A stretch of 64,000 nucleotides of DNA. It comes from Methylovorus menthalis (GTDB taxonomy: Bacteria > Pseudomonadota > Gammaproteobacteria > Burkholderiales > Methylophilaceae). The stretch covers positions 744,001-808,000 of the forward strand of contig NZ_JAJAQH010000006.1 of the NCBI RefSeq assembly GCF_020523625.1, given 5' to 3'. The notes below the pieces were generated by a model, which saw only the letters and a program-made list of their open reading frames with translations, searched no databases and was not told the DNA's origin. Numbering within the stretch: the first letter of the stretch is position 1; each line of letters starts with the position of its first letter. A program made the translations under genes and the position numbers. This document shows, one piece after another, positions 32,801 through 44,300 of this stretch.

Positions 32801-33718
32801 ATGGCAATCAAACACTTTTTGCAATTCAAGGACTTGAACCGGCAGGAACTGGATCATATCTTTGAACGTACGCGCTGGATCAAGCAGCAGTTCAAGGCTT
32901 ATCAGCAATACTGGCCCTTGTCTGACCGTACGCTGGTCATGATTTTTGAAAAGGCCAGCACCCGTACACGTTTGTCGTTTGAGGCTGGCATGCAGCAACT
33001 CGGCGGTTCGGCGATTTACCTTAACACCCGTGATTCCCAGCTGGGACGCGGTGAGCCGGTGGAGGATGCGGCGCAGGTCATCTCGCGCATGAGCGATATT
33101 GTGATGATCCGTACGTTTGAGCAGGAGATTATTGAGCGGTTTGCGGCTAATTCCCGCGTGCCGGTGATCAATGGCCTGACTAACGAGTACCACCCATGCC
33201 AGATACTGGCCGATATTTTTACTTTTATTGAGCATCGTGGGCCTATCCAAGGCAAGACCGTAGCTTGGATAGGCGATTCCAACAATGTCTGCAATACCTG
33301 GCTGCAGGCTGCTGAAGTGCTGGATTTCAATGTGCATGTCTCTACGCCGCCGGGCTATGAAGTTGAGCCCGAGCGCGCTGGCCTTTATGGGCATGAGCAT
33401 TACGAGGAATTTACCGATCCGATGGAAGCTGCACGTGGGGCTGACCTGGTGACGACCGATGTCTGGACCTCCATGGGCTTTGAGGCCGAAAACGAAGAGC
33501 GCATGCGCGACTTTGCTGATTGGCAAGTGGATGCCGACATGATGCGTGTGGCCAAGTTAGATGCCTTGTTCATGCATTGCTTGCCAGCACATCGTGGTGA
33601 AGAGGTGGCTGCAGACGTGATTGATGGTCCTCACTCGGTGGTTTGGGATGAAGCGGAGAATCGCCTGCACGTGCAAAAGGCCTTGATGGAATATCTTCTG
33701 CTGGGCAAGGTGGCCTGA
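32801..33718 (+). CDS. argF: Ornithine carbamoyltransferase
   Basis: Joins ornithine and carbamoyl phosphate to give citrulline. 305 residues. The carbamoyl-phosphate loop STRTR is at 53-57, HPCQ at 131-134, the ornithine-binding SMG loop in DVWTSMGFE near 224, and the active-site HCLPAHRGEE near 262. It lies between argD and argG in the same direction, with a small membrane protein gene in between. Confidence 0.97.
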   Translation: MAIKHFLQFKDLNRQELDHIFERTRWIKQQFKAYQQYWPLSDRTLVMIFEKASTRTRLSFEAGMQQLGGSAIYLNTRDSQLGRGEPVEDAAQVISRMSDIVMIRTFEQEIIERFAANSRVPVINGLTNEYHPCQILADIFTFIEHRGPIQGKTVAWIGDSNNVCNTWLQAAEVLDFNVHVSTPPGYEVEPERAGLYGHEHYEEFTDPMEAARGADLVTTDVWTSMGFEAENEERMRDFADWQVDADMMRVAKLDALFMHCLPAHRGEEVAADVIDGPHSVVWDEAENRLHVQKALMEYLLLGKVA

Positions 33719-33730
33719 CAGTAACGCGGT

Positions 33731-34042
33731 ATGGATAACAACAAGCCTGTCGAGCTTTCCAGTCATATCCTGCCGGTAGCTTCCACCATGGTGGGAGTGT
33801 GTGTCACGGTTATCTCTGTCATCCAGATTGCACCAGACAAGGCCATATCCAGTTGGGCGGACAAGCTGTTGGCAGTAGACAGCCTGGCATTCATGGCGAG
33901 CACGATGCTGTCGTATTGGTCCATTCGACATAAGGATCATCTGCAGCGTATCGAACGCTATGCCGATCGGCTGTTTTTGCTGGGGATGGCACTGATGGTA
34001 TTTGTCAGCTTCCTGGTGGCGTTTGAGCTGTTCACTGACTAG
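33731..34042 (+). CDS. Small membrane protein of unknown function in the arginine cluster
   Basis: 103 residues with three likely membrane helices (about 10-31, 42-63 and 79-100) and a positively charged loop (SIRHKDHLQRIERYADR) between the second and third. It begins 12 bases after argF and ends 43 bases before argG, so it probably shares the transcript. No family was recognised; an unrelated passenger gene is as likely as an arginine-linked role. Confidence 0.7.
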   Translation: MDNNKPVELSSHILPVASTMVGVCVTVISVIQIAPDKAISSWADKLLAVDSLAFMASTMLSYWSIRHKDHLQRIERYADRLFLLGMALMVFVSFLVAFELFTD

Positions 34043-34085
34043 TTTAAGATTTGCATAAGTAACTAAAAGATAACAGGAAAAAGTA

Positions 34086-35309
34086 ATGAGTGATGTGAAA
34101 AAAGTAGTGTTGGCCTACTCGGGTGGATTGGATACCTCCGTCATCCTTAAATGGCTGCAAGATACCTACCAATGTGAGGTGGTGACCTTTACCGCTGACT
34201 TGGGCCAAGGCGAAGAGCTGGAACCGGCACGCGAAAAAGCCAAGAAATTCGGCGTCAAGGAAATCTATATTGATGACCTGCGCGAAGAGTTTGTGCGCGA
34301 TTTCGTATTCCCCATGTTCCGCGCCAATACCGTATACGAAGGTGAATATCTGCTCGGTACCTCCATCGCTCGTCCACTGATTGCCAAGCGCCTTATCGAC
34401 ATTGCCAATGAGACCGGTGCGGATGCCATTTCGCATGGTGCGACGGGTAAGGGCAATGACCAGGTACGTTTTGAGTTGGGTGCTTATGCGCTCAAGCCTG
34501 GTGTTAAGGTCATCGCGCCATGGCGCGAGTGGGATTTGCTGTCCCGCGAAAAGCTGCTGGCCTATGCAGAGCAGCACGGTATCCCGGTAGAAATGAAACA
34601 CAAGCAGGGGGGTAGCCCCTACTCCATGGATGCCAATCTGTTGCATATCTCTTATGAAGGCCGTCATCTGGAAAATCCAGCTGCCGAAGCCGAAGAAGAT
34701 ATGTGGCGCTGGACGGTGAGCCCAGAAAAGGCCCCCGATCTGGCCGAGTATCTGGATGTGGAATATGAGCACGGCGATATCGTGGCGCTCAATGGCAAGC
34801 GTCTGAAGGCGCATGAAGTCCTGGCTGAGCTTAACCGCCTGGGTGGTCTGCACGGTATTGGCCGTCTGGATCTGGTGGAAAACCGCTATGTGGGCATGAA
34901 GTCCCGTGGCTGCTATGAAACGCCAGGCGGTACCATCATGCTGAAGGCGCACCGCGCGATTGAGTCGATTACACTGGACCGCGAAGTGGCGCATTTGAAG
35001 GATGACCTGATGCCGCGTTACGCCAGCCTGATCTACAACGGCTACTGGTGGAGCCCTGAGCGTATTGCATTGCAAACCCTGATTGATCATACACAGCTGA
35101 ATGTGAATGGCTGGGTGCGCCTCAAACTCTACAAGGGCAACGTCATCGTGGTGGGCCGTGACAGCAAGACGGATTCACTGTTTGATTCCACGATTGCCAC
35201 GTTTGAAGACGATGCAGGCGCCTATGACCAGAAGGATGCCGGTGGTTTCATCAAGCTGAATGCATTGCGCATGCGTATTGCTGCCAATTTACACAACAAG
35301 AAAAAGTAA
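34086..35309 (+). CDS. argG: Argininosuccinate synthase
   Basis: ATP-dependent condensation of citrulline and aspartate. 407 residues. The PP-loop is AYSGGLDTS at 10-18, and [15 protein letters not shown] lies near 116-130. The short bacterial type-1 form is complete. AGGAAA precedes the ATG. It closes the argD–argF–argG run; argH is not in the window. Confidence 0.97.
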   Translation: MSDVKKVVLAYSGGLDTSVILKWLQDTYQCEVVTFTADLGQGEELEPAREKAKKFGVKEIYIDDLREEFVRDFVFPMFRANTVYEGEYLLGTSIARPLIAKRLIDIANETGADAISHGATGKGNDQVRFELGAYALKPGVKVIAPWREWDLLSREKLLAYAEQHGIPVEMKHKQGGSPYSMDANLLHISYEGRHLENPAAEAEEDMWRWTVSPEKAPDLAEYLDVEYEHGDIVALNGKRLKAHEVLAELNRLGGLHGIGRLDLVENRYVGMKSRGCYETPGGTIMLKAHRAIESITLDREVAHLKDDLMPRYASLIYNGYWWSPERIALQTLIDHTQLNVNGWVRLKLYKGNVIVVGRDSKTDSLFDSTIATFEDDAGAYDQKDAGGFIKLNALRMRIAANLHNKKK

Positions 35310-35322
35310 ACAGGAGAGTCTC

Positions 35323-35634
35323 ATGGCCCAGTTCGATAATGTAAGCGTCAAGAAAAAAGCCAATATCTATTTCGATGGCAAATGCGTCAGCCACACTGTG
35401 CTGTTCCCTAACGGAACGCGTTGTACGGTAGGGGTGATTTTTCCTAGTACGCTGACTTTCAATACCGGCTCGCCGGAACTGATGGAAATCAATGCCGGCG
35501 TGTGCAAGGTGCGTCTCAAGGGTGAAGAAGCCTGGAACACTTACCAGGCAGGTGAAAAATTCACCGTGCCAGGCAATTCAAGCTTTGATATTGAAACTGT
35601 CGAAACGCTGGATTACGTCTGCCACTTTGAGTAA
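35323..35634 (+). CDS. ppnP: Pyrimidine/purine nucleoside phosphorylase
   Basis: A 103-residue cupin-type protein of the PpnP (YaiE, DUF1255) family, which phosphorolyses several nucleosides. The family pattern is clear: a [19 protein letters not shown] start, then [11 protein letters not shown] and the PGNSSFDIE segment near the end. AGGAGAG before the ATG sets the start. It follows argG by 13 bases, while the DinB-like gene starts three bases after it, so all three are likely one transcript. Confidence 0.92.
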   Translation: MAQFDNVSVKKKANIYFDGKCVSHTVLFPNGTRCTVGVIFPSTLTFNTGSPELMEINAGVCKVRLKGEEAWNTYQAGEKFTVPGNSSFDIETVETLDYVCHFE

Positions 35635-35637
35635 GCC

Positions 35638-36132
35638 ATGATAGACCGCGATTATGTGCGCCTGATGGCGCGCTATAACCGCTGGATGAACGAGAAACTG
35701 TTTGCGGCGGCGGCTGGTCTTAGCGAAGAACAGCGGCAGCAGGACAAAGGTGCCTTTTTCAAATCCCTGCATGGCACGCTGATTCATCTGCTCTGGGCGG
35801 ATGACATTTGGCTGTCAAGGTTTGAAGCGGGTGCCCGCCGTTATGAGGATAAACCCGGTGATTTTGCCGGTTTAAGCGAGCGCCGGCTGATACTGGATAA
35901 TGCGATCGTCGCGTGGTCCATGGGGGTCAGCAATAACTGGCTGCAAGAAGATCTGTACTGGTATAGCGGTATACAGCAAGAAACCTTGCAGCGTCCAGCC
36001 TGGGTTGCGGTAACGCATTTCTTTAATCACCAGACACATCATCGCGGTCAGGCCACGACCCTGCTCATGCAGTCTGGTATTGATCCGGGCGTGACTGATC
36101 TCGCTTTTATGGATATCACGGAAACACAGTAA
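35638..36132 (+). CDS. DinB-family putative metal-dependent enzyme
   Basis: A 164-residue four-helix-bundle protein. The histidine triad of the DinB fold is present: His50 (LHGTLIHLLWADDIW) with His131 and His135 (NHQTHHRGQ). Relatives include thiol-dependent transferases and damage-induced proteins; the substrate cannot be predicted. It starts three bases after the ppnP stop and is followed 18 bases later by the YajQ gene. Confidence 0.85.
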   Translation: MIDRDYVRLMARYNRWMNEKLFAAAAGLSEEQRQQDKGAFFKSLHGTLIHLLWADDIWLSRFEAGARRYEDKPGDFAGLSERRLILDNAIVAWSMGVSNNWLQEDLYWYSGIQQETLQRPAWVAVTHFFNHQTHHRGQATTLLMQSGIDPGVTDLAFMDITETQ

Positions 36133-36150
36133 ACAACAGGAACACAGATC

Positions 36151-36645
36151 ATGCCTACATTTGATATTTCTTCTGAAGTCGATATGGTTGCCTTGAAAAA
36201 CGCCATTGATGTGGCCGGACGCCAGATCACGAATCGCTATGATTTCAAGGGTACCAGTGCCGCTGCGGAGCTGAATGAGAAAGACAACCTCATCACGCTG
36301 CATGGGGACTCCGACTTTCAGCTGGATCAGATCAAAGATATTTTGCTGCCCGCCATGGAAAAGAAAGAAGCGGACAGTGCCAAACGTCTGGATCATCAGG
36401 ATGTGCAGAAAGTATCGGGCAACAAGGTCAAGCAGGTACTGAAAATCAAGGCCGGCATTGATACCGAGCTGGCGAAGAAAATCGTCAAGCTGCTGAAGGA
36501 TAGCGGCCTCAAAGTGCAAGCCAGCATACAGGGCGATACGGTACGCGTGACCGGAGCAAAGCGCGACGTGCTGCAAGATGCCATTGCCTTTGTCAAAAAG
36601 TCGGTCACCGATTTCCCCTTGCAATTTGGTAACTTCAGGGATTAA
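36151..36645 (+). CDS. YajQ-family cyclic-di-GMP-binding protein
   Basis: 164 residues, full length for the family, with two ferredoxin-like halves. The N-terminal MPTFDISSEVD, the NRYDFKG segment (about 28-35) and the C-terminal SVTDFPLQFGNFRD are diagnostic. Xanthomonas homologues bind c-di-GMP and act with transcription factors; the role here is unproven. A CCGC/GCGG hairpin without a T run follows the stop. Confidence 0.93.
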   Translation: MPTFDISSEVDMVALKNAIDVAGRQITNRYDFKGTSAAAELNEKDNLITLHGDSDFQLDQIKDILLPAMEKKEADSAKRLDHQDVQKVSGNKVKQVLKIKAGIDTELAKKIVKLLKDSGLKVQASIQGDTVRVTGAKRDVLQDAIAFVKKSVTDFPLQFGNFRD

Positions 36646-36725
36646 TACCGCATTTGCGGTGACAGGAATTTAGATAGCCAACCGTGGTCCGTGAGCCCGG
36701 TTCAGCAAATGGAAAGTATAAGCAA

Positions 36726-38126
36726 ATGGCAAAAACCCTTTACGATAAATTGTTCGACTCCCATGTGGTGCGTGAGGAAAACGGCACCGCATTGCTGTAT
36801 ATCGACCGCCACCTCGTGCATGAAGTGACGAGCCCGCAAGCCTTTGAAGGATTGAAAATCGCTGGGCGCAAACTCTGGCGTATCAGCTCGGTGCTGGCCG
36901 TGCCTGACCACAATGTGCCGACGACGGATCGTTCACAGGGGATTGCAGACCCGATTTCGCGCTTGCAGGTTGAGACTCTGGACCAGAACTGTGTCGATTT
37001 TGGCGTGACTGAATTCAAGATGAATGACAAGCGCCAGGGGATTGTGCACGTTATCGGGCCTGAGCAGGGCGCTACTTTGCCTGGCATGACCGTGGTCTGT
37101 GGTGATTCGCATACCAGCACCCATGGTGCATTTGGCGCATTGGCGCATGGCATCGGCACATCAGAGGTTGAGCACGTCATGGCAACCCAATGCCTGGTGC
37201 AGAAAAAATCCAAGGCCATGCAGATTCTGGTGGAAGGCGAGCTTGGCCGTGGCGTGACCGCGAAAGATGTTGCGCTGGCCGTGATCGGGCGTATCGGTAC
37301 CGCTGGTGGTACGGGTTACGCCATTGAGTTTGCGGGTTCCGCTATTCGTTCGCTCAGCATGGAAGGTCGCATGACCTTGTGCAATATGGCAATTGAAGCG
37401 GGTGCACGGGCCGGTATGGTGGGGGTGGATGACATCACCATCAATTACCTTAAAGGCCGTCCTTATGCACCAACTGAAGCGCAGTGGGATGCCGCTGTCG
37501 TCTATTGGAAAACCTTGCATAGTGATGCTGGCGCTAGCTTTGATGCGGTGGTTGAACTCAAGGCAGAAGATATTCAGCCGCAAGTAACCTGGGGTACCTC
37601 GCCAGAGATGGTCACCGCCATTAATGGCCGCGTGCCTGATCCAGAGCAGGAATCTGATCCTACCAAGCGTGGCGGGATTGAGCGTGCCCTGCAATACATG
37701 GGGCTGGAAGCCAATACCCCCATTGAGGCGATCAATATCGACAAGGTATTCATTGGTTCATGCACCAATTCGCGAATTGAAGATTTGCGTGCGGCTGCCA
37801 TGGTGGCCAAGGGTAAGCGTGTGGCTTCAAATGTGAAGCTGGCCATGGTGGTGCCAGGCTCTGGCTTGGTGAAGGCGCAGGCTGAGCAGGAAGGCTTGGA
37901 TCGTATTTTCCTGGATGCCGGATTTGAATGGCGCGAGCCGGGGTGTTCCATGTGCCTCGCCATGAATGCAGATCGTCTTGAACCCGGTGAGCGCTGTGCT
38001 TCTACCTCCAACCGCAATTTTGAAGGTCGTCAGGGTCAGGGTGGGCGTACCCATCTGGTGAGCCCGGAAATGGCAGCAGCTGCAGCTGTGGCAGGGCATT
38101 TTGTTGATGTCAGGACAATGCTATAA
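36726..38126 (+). CDS. leuC: 3-isopropylmalate dehydratase large subunit
   Basis: Aconitase-type [4Fe-4S] isomerase of leucine synthesis, working with LeuD. 466 residues from the ATG at 36726, the same length as E. coli LeuC. Cluster cysteines are in GSCTNSR near 345 and in CSMCLAMN near 406-409. An earlier GTG in frame would add 14 residues not found in the family. It heads the leuC–entericidin–leuD–leuB run. Confidence 0.96.
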   Translation: MAKTLYDKLFDSHVVREENGTALLYIDRHLVHEVTSPQAFEGLKIAGRKLWRISSVLAVPDHNVPTTDRSQGIADPISRLQVETLDQNCVDFGVTEFKMNDKRQGIVHVIGPEQGATLPGMTVVCGDSHTSTHGAFGALAHGIGTSEVEHVMATQCLVQKKSKAMQILVEGELGRGVTAKDVALAVIGRIGTAGGTGYAIEFAGSAIRSLSMEGRMTLCNMAIEAGARAGMVGVDDITINYLKGRPYAPTEAQWDAAVVYWKTLHSDAGASFDAVVELKAEDIQPQVTWGTSPEMVTAINGRVPDPEQESDPTKRGGIERALQYMGLEANTPIEAINIDKVFIGSCTNSRIEDLRAAAMVAKGKRVASNVKLAMVVPGSGLVKAQAEQEGLDRIFLDAGFEWREPGCSMCLAMNADRLEPGERCASTSNRNFEGRQGQGGRTHLVSPEMAAAAAVAGHFVDVRTML

Positions 38127-38220
38127 AGCAACGCCTGAAGCATGCGCGCATGCATTAAAGAGTTGGGCAGGCGTGGCCTGCGTTTTCATCGTATGTAATT
38201 GAGAGCATAGGGGAACAGAT

Positions 38221-38343
38221 ATGAAATGGATGACATGCATGGTCATGTTGGCATTGTTGAGTCTCACGGCCTGTAATACTGTAGAAGGCATGGGCAAGGA
38301 TATTGAAAAGGCTGGCGAAGCCATCCAGAAAACGAGCAAGTAA
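38221..38343 (+). CDS. Entericidin-type small lipoprotein
   Basis: 40 residues. It is a lipoprotein signal with lipobox LTAC (Cys at about 18), followed by [17 protein letters not shown], the classic EcnA/EcnB core. AGGGGA precedes the ATG. The stop overlaps the leuD start (TAATG), so leuD translation is coupled to it. Entericidins are small envelope lipoproteins, described as an antidote/toxin pair in enterics; here there is only one copy and its role is unknown. Confidence 0.88.
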   Translation: MKWMTCMVMLALLSLTACNTVEGMGKDIEKAGEAIQKTSK

Positions 38344-38981
38344 TGCAAGCATTCACCCAGTTGAATGGAATCGTGGCACCGCTGGATCGCGCTAACGTCG
38401 ACACCGATGCCATCATTCCCAAGCAGTTTCTGAAATCCATCAAGCGCTCGGGTTTTGGCCCCAATGCCTTTGATGAATGGCGCTATCTCGACCATGGCGA
38501 GCCAGGAATAGACAACAGCAAGCGTCAGATTAACCCCGACTTCGTGCTCAACAAGCCACGTTACAAGGGCGCGAGCATCTTGCTGACGCGTGAAAACTTT
38601 GGTTGCGGCTCTAGCCGTGAGCATGCGCCTTGGGCGCTACTTGATTATGGCTTCCGTGCCATTATCGCGCCGAGTTATGCGGATATCTTTTTCAATAACT
38701 GCTTCAAGAACGGCATTTTGCCCATTATCTTGAACGCCGATGTAGTGGATGGCCTGTTTCAGGCAGTGGAAGCCGATGAAGGCTACAAACTCACGGTGGA
38801 TCTTGCCACGCAGACGGTGAATACGCCGGATGGCCAATCCTATGCGTTTGAGGTGGATGCATTCCGCAAGCATTGCCTGCTAAATGGACTGGATGATATT
38901 GGCCTGACCTTGCAGCATGTTGACGATATCAAGACGTTTGAAATCAAGCACAAAGCAGCGCAACCCTGGCTGTTTAACTAA
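38343..38981 (+). CDS. leuD: 3-isopropylmalate dehydratase small subunit
   Basis: Swivelling small subunit that completes the LeuCD isomerase. 212 residues, with [18 protein letters not shown] near 14-31 and [14 protein letters not shown] near 87-100. Its ATG shares one base with the entericidin stop codon. leuB follows 35 bases later. Confidence 0.96.
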   Translation: MQAFTQLNGIVAPLDRANVDTDAIIPKQFLKSIKRSGFGPNAFDEWRYLDHGEPGIDNSKRQINPDFVLNKPRYKGASILLTRENFGCGSSREHAPWALLDYGFRAIIAPSYADIFFNNCFKNGILPIILNADVVDGLFQAVEADEGYKLTVDLATQTVNTPDGQSYAFEVDAFRKHCLLNGLDDIGLTLQHVDDIKTFEIKHKAAQPWLFN

Positions 38982-39016
38982 CTTCTCATTAAAGAATATT
39001 CAGGAAATCGCGGTAT

Positions 39017-40072
39017 ATGAAAATAGCAGTTTTGCCGGGTGACGGCATCGGTCCCGAAATTGTGGCGCAAGCGGTCAAGGTATTGAATGCCTTGAATATT
39101 GGCATTGAAATGCAGGAGGCACCCATCGGCGGCGCTGGCTATGAAGCGGCTGGGGATCCATTGCCAGAAGCTACATTGGCACTGGCAAAGTCTTCGGATG
39201 CTGTTTTGCTCGGCGCTGTGGGCGACTGGAAATATGACAAGCTGGAGCGTCATTTGCGTCCTGAGCGTGGCCTGTTGCGTATCCGCAAGGAGCTGAACCT
39301 GTTTGCCAATCTGCGTCCGGCATTGCTGTATCCCGAACTGGCATCCGCTTCTACATTGAAGCCTGAAGTGGTAGCCGGGCTGGACCTCATGATTGTGCGT
39401 GAGTTGACCGGGGATATCTACTTTGGTCAGCCGCGTGGCATTACAACTCTGGAAAACGGCGAGCGTGAGGGTGTCAATACCATGCGCTACAGCGAATCCG
39501 AAATCCGCCGTATTGCCCACGTTGCCTTCGGCATTGCCATGAAGCGTAATAAAAAGGTGTGTTCGGTGGACAAGGCGAATGTACTTGAGACCACCGAGTT
39601 ATGGCGCCAAGTCATGATTGAAGTGGCAAAGGAATACCCTGAAGTCGAGCTTAGCCATATGTATGTGGATAACGCCGCCATGCAGCTGATTCGCGCGCCC
39701 AAGCAGTTTGATGTGATGGTAACGGGTAATATTTTTGGTGACATTCTCTCTGACGAAGCGTCCATGTTGACCGGCTCCATTGGCATGTTGCCATCGGCAT
39801 CGCTGGATCAGAACAACAAGGGGATGTATGAGCCAAGTCATGGCTCTGCGCCTGATATCGCCGGTAAGGACATTGCCAATCCTCTGGCGACGATTTTGTC
39901 GGCAGCGATGATGTTGCGTTATAGCTTCAACGATGAGGCCAATGCCACGCGTATCGAAAACGCTGTTAAAAAAGCGCTGGCTGAAGGCTACCGTACAGCG
40001 GATATCTACACTGAAGGATGCCGTAAGGTTGGCTGTGCTGCCATGGGCGATGCCGTGGTTGCTGCCTTGTAA
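39017..40072 (+). CDS. leuB: 3-isopropylmalate dehydrogenase
   Basis: NAD-dependent oxidative decarboxylase of leucine synthesis. 351 residues, with [11 protein letters not shown] at 6-16, [14 protein letters not shown] near 128-141, the metal-binding DNAAMQL near 216, and the NAD loop [18 protein letters not shown] near 270-287. It ends 61 bases before asd, with no strong terminator between, so leucine and aspartate-family genes may be partly cotranscribed. Confidence 0.97.
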   Translation: MKIAVLPGDGIGPEIVAQAVKVLNALNIGIEMQEAPIGGAGYEAAGDPLPEATLALAKSSDAVLLGAVGDWKYDKLERHLRPERGLLRIRKELNLFANLRPALLYPELASASTLKPEVVAGLDLMIVRELTGDIYFGQPRGITTLENGEREGVNTMRYSESEIRRIAHVAFGIAMKRNKKVCSVDKANVLETTELWRQVMIEVAKEYPEVELSHMYVDNAAMQLIRAPKQFDVMVTGNIFGDILSDEASMLTGSIGMLPSASLDQNNKGMYEPSHGSAPDIAGKDIANPLATILSAAMMLRYSFNDEANATRIENAVKKALAEGYRTADIYTEGCRKVGCAAMGDAVVAAL

Positions 40073-40133
40073 ACAGATCAAAAGCGGAAATTAGCGGTTA
40101 ATAAGGCTGCTTTTTCGCCATAAGGAAATGCAC

Positions 40134-41246
40134 ATGTTAAGAGTAGGATTTGTCGGTTGGCGTGGCATGGTGGGTTCCGTGCTGATGCAGCGAATGCGTG
40201 AAGAGCGCGACTTTGATCATATCGATCCCGTGTTTTTTACTACCTCCCAAACAGGAGGACTGGGCCCGGATATCGGCAAGGATGTGCCGCTGTTGAAGGA
40301 TGCCCGTGCCGTGGATGAGTTAAAGGCCATGGATGTGATCGTTTCCTGCCAGGGTGGCGACTATACGACCGAGATTTTCCCGAAATTACGTAACAGTGGC
40401 TGGAGTGGCCACTGGATTGACGCGGCATCGACCCTGCGCATGGAGCAGGATGCCGTCATTGTGCTCGACCCGGTGAATCTTGATGTGATCAAGAGTGCCT
40501 TGGTGAGCGGTGGCAAGAACTGGATTGGTGGTAACTGTACTGTCTCGCTGATGCTGATGGCGCTGAATGGTTTGTTCCGCGAAAATCTGGTGGAATGGGC
40601 TACTTCCATGACCTATCAGGCGGCGAGTGGAGCAGGCGCACAAAATATGCGCGAATTACTCAAGCAGATGGGCGAGGCGCATCGTGTAGCCAGTGACCTG
40701 CTGAATAATCCGGCCTCGGCCATTCTCGATATCGATCGGGAAGTCGCGGGCATTCTGCGCGATGACCGTTTTCCTACCGATCATTTCGGAGTTCCGCTTG
40801 CTGGCAGCCTGATTCCCTGGATCGACAAGGATCTTGGCAATGGTCAGAGCAAGGAGGAATGGAAGGGGCAGGCTGAAACCAACAAGATATTAGGGCGGGA
40901 GGCAACGCCAGTTCCTATTGATGGCCTTTGTGTGCGAATCGGCGCCATGCGCTGTCATTCACAGGCGCTGACCATCAAGCTGAAAAAAGATGTGCCCTTG
41001 GATGATGTCGTGGGGCTGCTTGATGGCGCGAACCCTTGGGCAAGCGTAATCCCTAATGAGCGTGATATCACTATTCGTCAACTGACGCCTGCCGCTATTA
41101 CCGGCACCTTGAAGACGCCTGTTGGCCGTTTGCGCAAGATGAGCATGGGCAACGAATATTTGTCGGCATTCACCGTGGGTGACCAGCTCTTGTGGGGCGC
41201 TGCCGAACCTTTGCGTCGTATGCTGCGAATTCTGGTTGAGCATTAA
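40134..41246 (+). CDS. asd: Aspartate-semialdehyde dehydrogenase
   Basis: Reduces aspartyl phosphate in the lysine, methionine and threonine pathway. 370 residues, the long gammaproteobacterial-type form. The NADP loop is [10 protein letters not shown] at 5-14, the nucleophile Cys is in GGNCTVSLM near 134, and the catalytic His region is AMRCHSQAL near 274. AAGGA lies seven bases before the ATG at 40134 but only one base before an upstream in-frame ATG, so the downstream codon is chosen. Confidence 0.96.
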   Translation: MLRVGFVGWRGMVGSVLMQRMREERDFDHIDPVFFTTSQTGGLGPDIGKDVPLLKDARAVDELKAMDVIVSCQGGDYTTEIFPKLRNSGWSGHWIDAASTLRMEQDAVIVLDPVNLDVIKSALVSGGKNWIGGNCTVSLMLMALNGLFRENLVEWATSMTYQAASGAGAQNMRELLKQMGEAHRVASDLLNNPASAILDIDREVAGILRDDRFPTDHFGVPLAGSLIPWIDKDLGNGQSKEEWKGQAETNKILGREATPVPIDGLCVRIGAMRCHSQALTIKLKKDVPLDDVVGLLDGANPWASVIPNERDITIRQLTPAAITGTLKTPVGRLRKMSMGNEYLSAFTVGDQLLWGAAEPLRRMLRILVEH

Positions 41247-41389
41247 TCTTTTAAGTGCTCTGCTTGCTCAGCAGGATGGACCATTTTTGACAGTTAAAAT
41301 TAGCGTGCAAATGTGATGTGAGCTGTCAGCTTGCATCTGTAAATGATTGATGTTAGCTTACAAACCAATACTGCAATAAGGGTGGAATA
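41247..41389. promoter_or_regulatory. Region upstream of fimV
   Basis: 143 bases without a gene. TTGACA at 41287-41292 could be a -35 element, but no good -10 is found at 16-18 bases. A ribosome site GGTGGA lies just before the GTG start of fimV. Confidence 0.3.
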
Positions 41390-44300
41390 GTGCATAAGTC
41401 TAAACTAAAACGGATTTCGCTCGCGGTTTGCCTGGCGATGATGCCATGGGCTGCAGATGCTGCCGGCTTGGGAAGATTGACGGTTGCATCTGGCCTGGGT
41501 GAACCATTAAGTGCCGAAATCGAGTTGCTTGGAACTACTCCGGATGAACTCGAGTCTCTCTCGGCTGCAATTGCTCCAGAAGCCGCTTATGCTGTGCAAG
41601 GTGTTGAGCGCAGCCCTATTCAGAATGCCATTCAGATCAATATCAGCAGAAAATCCAACGGCACTGCTGTTCTCAAGCTAAGCAGTAATCAACCCATTAC
41701 GGATCCCTTTGTAGATATGCTGATCCAGGTTGAATGGGCTACTGGTCGGCTGGTGCGTGAGTACACCATGTTGCTGGATCCTCCCGGCTACGCTACACCT
41801 AATCCCAATAGCAATCTTCCACAGGCTGTTGCGCCCGCGACCGGCGCATCTCAGCCAGCGAGTCAATCTCCGATAGCTTCGGGAGCGGTGCAGTCCGGCT
41901 CTAATAGCTCGAATGCATCAACACCCAATATCTCAAAACCTAATAGCCGCAAACCTGCAGCTGCTATTAATAAGCCGAAGCCGCTTGAGAGCGATGGCAC
42001 CGGGCAAACCCACACCACAAGTCGTGGCGATACCTTAAGTGCTATCGCCCGGAATGTTGATGCGGAAGGTATTAGCCTCGATCAGATGCTGGTTGGTATA
42101 TATCGCGCGAACAAGAGTGCTTTTGCCGATAACAACATGAATCGTCTGAAGGTGGGGCAAATACTGCGTATTCCGCCAGCCCATGAAGTGCAAGACATTA
42201 GCAATGCCGAGGCTCGTCAGGAGATTCAGCTGCAGGCTGCAGATTGGAATGCCTACCGCAAACGTCTTGGAGAGTCCGTTGCTACTTCAGCCGCGGGCCG
42301 TGAAGGTGAAGGCAGTCAGTCTGCCAGTGGCAAACTTACCTCTGCGGCACAGGATAAGGCCGCGCAGTCACAGTCTGGTTCACGTGATGTTGTTCGCTTG
42401 TCTAAAGGCGACGCACCGGATGGTGCTGCTGCCCGGTCTGCGCAAGAAAAGCTTAATACTTTGCAGGAAGAGGCCATTGCAAAAGAAAAAGCCTTGCAAG
42501 AAGCAAACGAGCGTGCTGCCGCCCTGGAGAAGCAAGTCCAGGATATGCAGAAGCTGCTCGCGATCAAAAATCAGGCGATGGCCGTGCTGAAAGACAATGC
42601 GGCCGCTCAGTTGCAGCCGAATAGTCATGATGCTGACCAGAAAGTTGAGCCGGACTCGAGGCAAGTGCCAGCTGAATCTACTCAGTCGGTCAAAACGGAT
42701 AAAAATGCTGTCAAGCCGGAAGAGAAAGCCCCTGCAAGAGTCGAACCCAAATCGGCCGTGACCCCTGCTTCTGTTCCTGTGCCAGCTGCCGAGCTGATTG
42801 ATGGTGTTGATAATGAAAAGCTGATGCTGTGGGGTGGTGCAGGCGCTGCGTTACTTCTGCTGCTTGGTGGCTGGTTATATTTGCGTAACAAGCGCAAACG
42901 TAACTTGGATACTTTTGAGAAGGCGATCCTCACCTCAAGTGGCTTGAAGGCAAACACGGTATTTGGTAGCACCTTAAGCAGCAAAGTTGATTCAGGTGAC
43001 ACTTCATTCCTGACAGATTTTTCGCAGACTGGTGGTGGCATGATCGATACGCATGATGTCGATCCTATTGCCGAGGCCGAGGTGTATATGGCTTACGGGC
43101 GCGATGCCCAGGCCGAAGAGATTCTGCGAGATGCCATAGCCAAGGACCCTAAGCGTTACGAATTGCATCACAAGCTCTTGGAGATGTATGCCGCTCGTAA
43201 AGATACCTCTGCATTTGAAACCTTGGCGGGTGAAATATATGCCACGATAGGGGCAAGTGATCCTCAGTGGCGCAAGGTGGCGGAGTTAGGTCGCAAGCTA
43301 GATGGTCAGAATCCCATTTACCAGGGTGGTGAGGATGGCTTAGGTCTGGATGATGATCTGGGTTTGGATGACGTGCCTTCAAGAGCTAATGCTGACATCG
43401 CGAGTGCCATGGATTTCTCCTTGGACGACAATCTGGATGAGGAAACTTTTTCTACGGCTGACCCCTTAGTAGACACGTCCTCTGATCTGGATTTTGGTCT
43501 TGGTGATGATAAGCCAGCAGAGACTTCTGTCGCGGCAGATGATAGCAATGCTCTTGATTTCGTCGGGTTTGATGTTAATGCTACGGACCAGGATGATGAT
43601 CTAGGGAATAGAAAAGGCGGGTTGGAAGGGGCCTTGGCTGCAGAATCGATGATGGCACCTACCATCATCGATGAGTTGCCTGAGCGCTATTCGGCCGATG
43701 ATCAAGTCGGAGCATCTGCTGATAGTCAGAACTCCGATTCCAATGATATTGATTTCCAGCTTGATTTGCCGGAATCCCCAGCAGCTAGCACCATACAGAT
43801 GGATATAGGTGATTTCGGTAATACATTGCCTGGCCTGCCTGAGGAAGATGAGGGGTTGACATCGGAGACTGCGAAGGGTGCTCTCCCATCCGGGTTTGAT
43901 TTGAATCTGCCCATGTCCGAAACGGATAATGGTGATTTCCCCGACCTTGACCTTTCCGCTTCGACGTCATTTGAACCTGAATCCAAGCCGCTTGATGTGG
44001 CGGATGAAAAAGAAGTTGTATTTGGTACAAGTGATGCGGTTTTTGACGAGGCAGAGCCTGTCAATAGTTTTATAAGTGAAACTCCATTTTCCGAACCAAA
44101 TGAACGTATTCCAGATGTTAGTCTGGACTTTGATACACCATTTGGCGCTGAGGATAAAAGCATACCGAACTCTGAAATAGAGTCTGCTGCTAATCTGCCT
44201 GACGCATTTAATGAGGACCCGGTAGAGGAAATCGTTTTTGAATCACCCACGAATAGCGATGTCGATCTGGACTTTAATCTTGATAGTCTTAGTAGCGCGG

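Noticed and set aside
36646-36725. A leucine attenuator leader before leuC
   Set aside because: No short leucine-rich leader peptide and no terminator with a T run were seen; only small hairpins without a U tract.
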